DNA of 64,000 nt. Source: Sanguibacter keddieii DSM 10542. Lineage in GTDB: Bacteria; Actinomycetota; Actinomycetes; Actinomycetales; Cellulomonadaceae. The stretch covers positions 2,728,001 through 2,792,000 of the forward strand of contig NC_013521.1 of the NCBI RefSeq assembly GCF_000024925.1, written 5' to 3'. Below, one piece after another: positions 63,937 through 64,000 of the stretch. The notes beneath the pieces were generated by a model. That model did not search any database, had not been told where the DNA came from, and saw nothing but the letters and a program-made list of their open reading frames with translations. A program made the translations under genes and the position numbers. Each line of letters starts with the position of its first letter. The stretch's first letter is position 1.

Positions 63937-64000
63937 ATGGGAACAGCGCTGCTGACGGACCGGTACGAGCTCACGATGCTGCAGGGGGCACTCGCCGACG
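63937..64000 (+). CDS. pncB: Nicotinate phosphoribosyltransferase, N-terminal start (cut by window end)
   Basis: Only the first 21 codons are present. They read MGTALLTDRYELTMLQGALAD, in which LLTDRYELTMLQ is the hallmark N-terminus of bacterial nicotinate phosphoribosyltransferases of the Preiss-Handler NAD salvage pathway. It is divergent from clpS. ATG at 63937. Confidence 0.88.
   Translation, partial: MGTALLTDRYELTMLQGALAD

Overview
The window is chromosomal DNA from a very high-GC Gram-positive actinobacterium. The evidence is GC-rich third codon positions, many GTG starts, an Rv2466c-like mycothiol-linked oxidoreductase, a GlbO-type truncated haemoglobin, a single-chain EttA, and the clpS-DUF2017-murI-MBL-rdgB cluster typical of Micrococcales. 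I infer the Cellulomonadaceae/Sanguibacteraceae neighbourhood; the genus cannot be fixed from sequence reading alone. Gene density is high, and most intergenic spaces are under 150 bases.

Layout. 0-16.5 kb holds housekeeping and carbon metabolism: the tail of a luciferase-like oxidoreductase, an alkyltransferase-like protein, an Eis-type acetyltransferase, a Nei-type glycosylase with rpiB, an M13 peptidase, a GH13 hydrolase, an Rv2466c homologue, aminopeptidase N, 4-alpha-glucanotransferase and an MscS channel. 16.5-22.7 kb holds sugar PTS pieces (IIA, IIB and divergent enzyme I), GlbO, TesB, a eukaryotic-type topoisomerase IB and a hotdog thioesterase. 22.8-32.7 kb is striking: two copies of a two-gene module (dynamin-like GTPase plus YfjP-type GTPase, each pair joined by a 4-base overlap) flank ettA and an accessory ssb, all on the minus strand. 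Next come a PtpB-like phosphatase and a 1531-residue cell-wall protein with a signal peptide, von Willebrand A domain and an LPRTG sorting signal.

39.2-44.2 kb is an accessory island of lower GC beside a tRNA-Arg(TCT) gene. It carries wreckage of a conjugative element (a frameshifted MobF-type relaxase tail, a 5'-truncated tyrosine recombinase and a frameshifted dprA fragment) together with three apparently intact cargo genes: an AlbA_2/Schlafen-like protein, a protein with a YozE-like segment and zinc ribbon, and a membrane-anchored helical protein.

44.3-52.7 kb returns to core genes (rnhA, map, PAP2 phosphatase, orn, bcp, trmB, trxA), interspersed with tRNA-His, two identical tRNA-Lys(CTT) genes and tRNA-Leu(TAG). 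52.8-58.3 kb holds three paralogous DUF418 membrane proteins, a DUF4916 Nudix-like gene, and a divergent LuxR-type response regulator whose phospho-acceptor position is Glu instead of Asp. 58.3-64 kb holds a second ABC-F protein, a DUF3054 protein, and the minus-strand operon clpS-DUF2017-murI-MBL hydrolase-rdgB. The window ends in the first codons of a nicotinate phosphoribosyltransferase gene.

The most interesting unexplained signals are the duplicated dynamin/YfjP module, the island beside tRNA-Arg, and the D-to-E response regulator facing the DUF418 genes.
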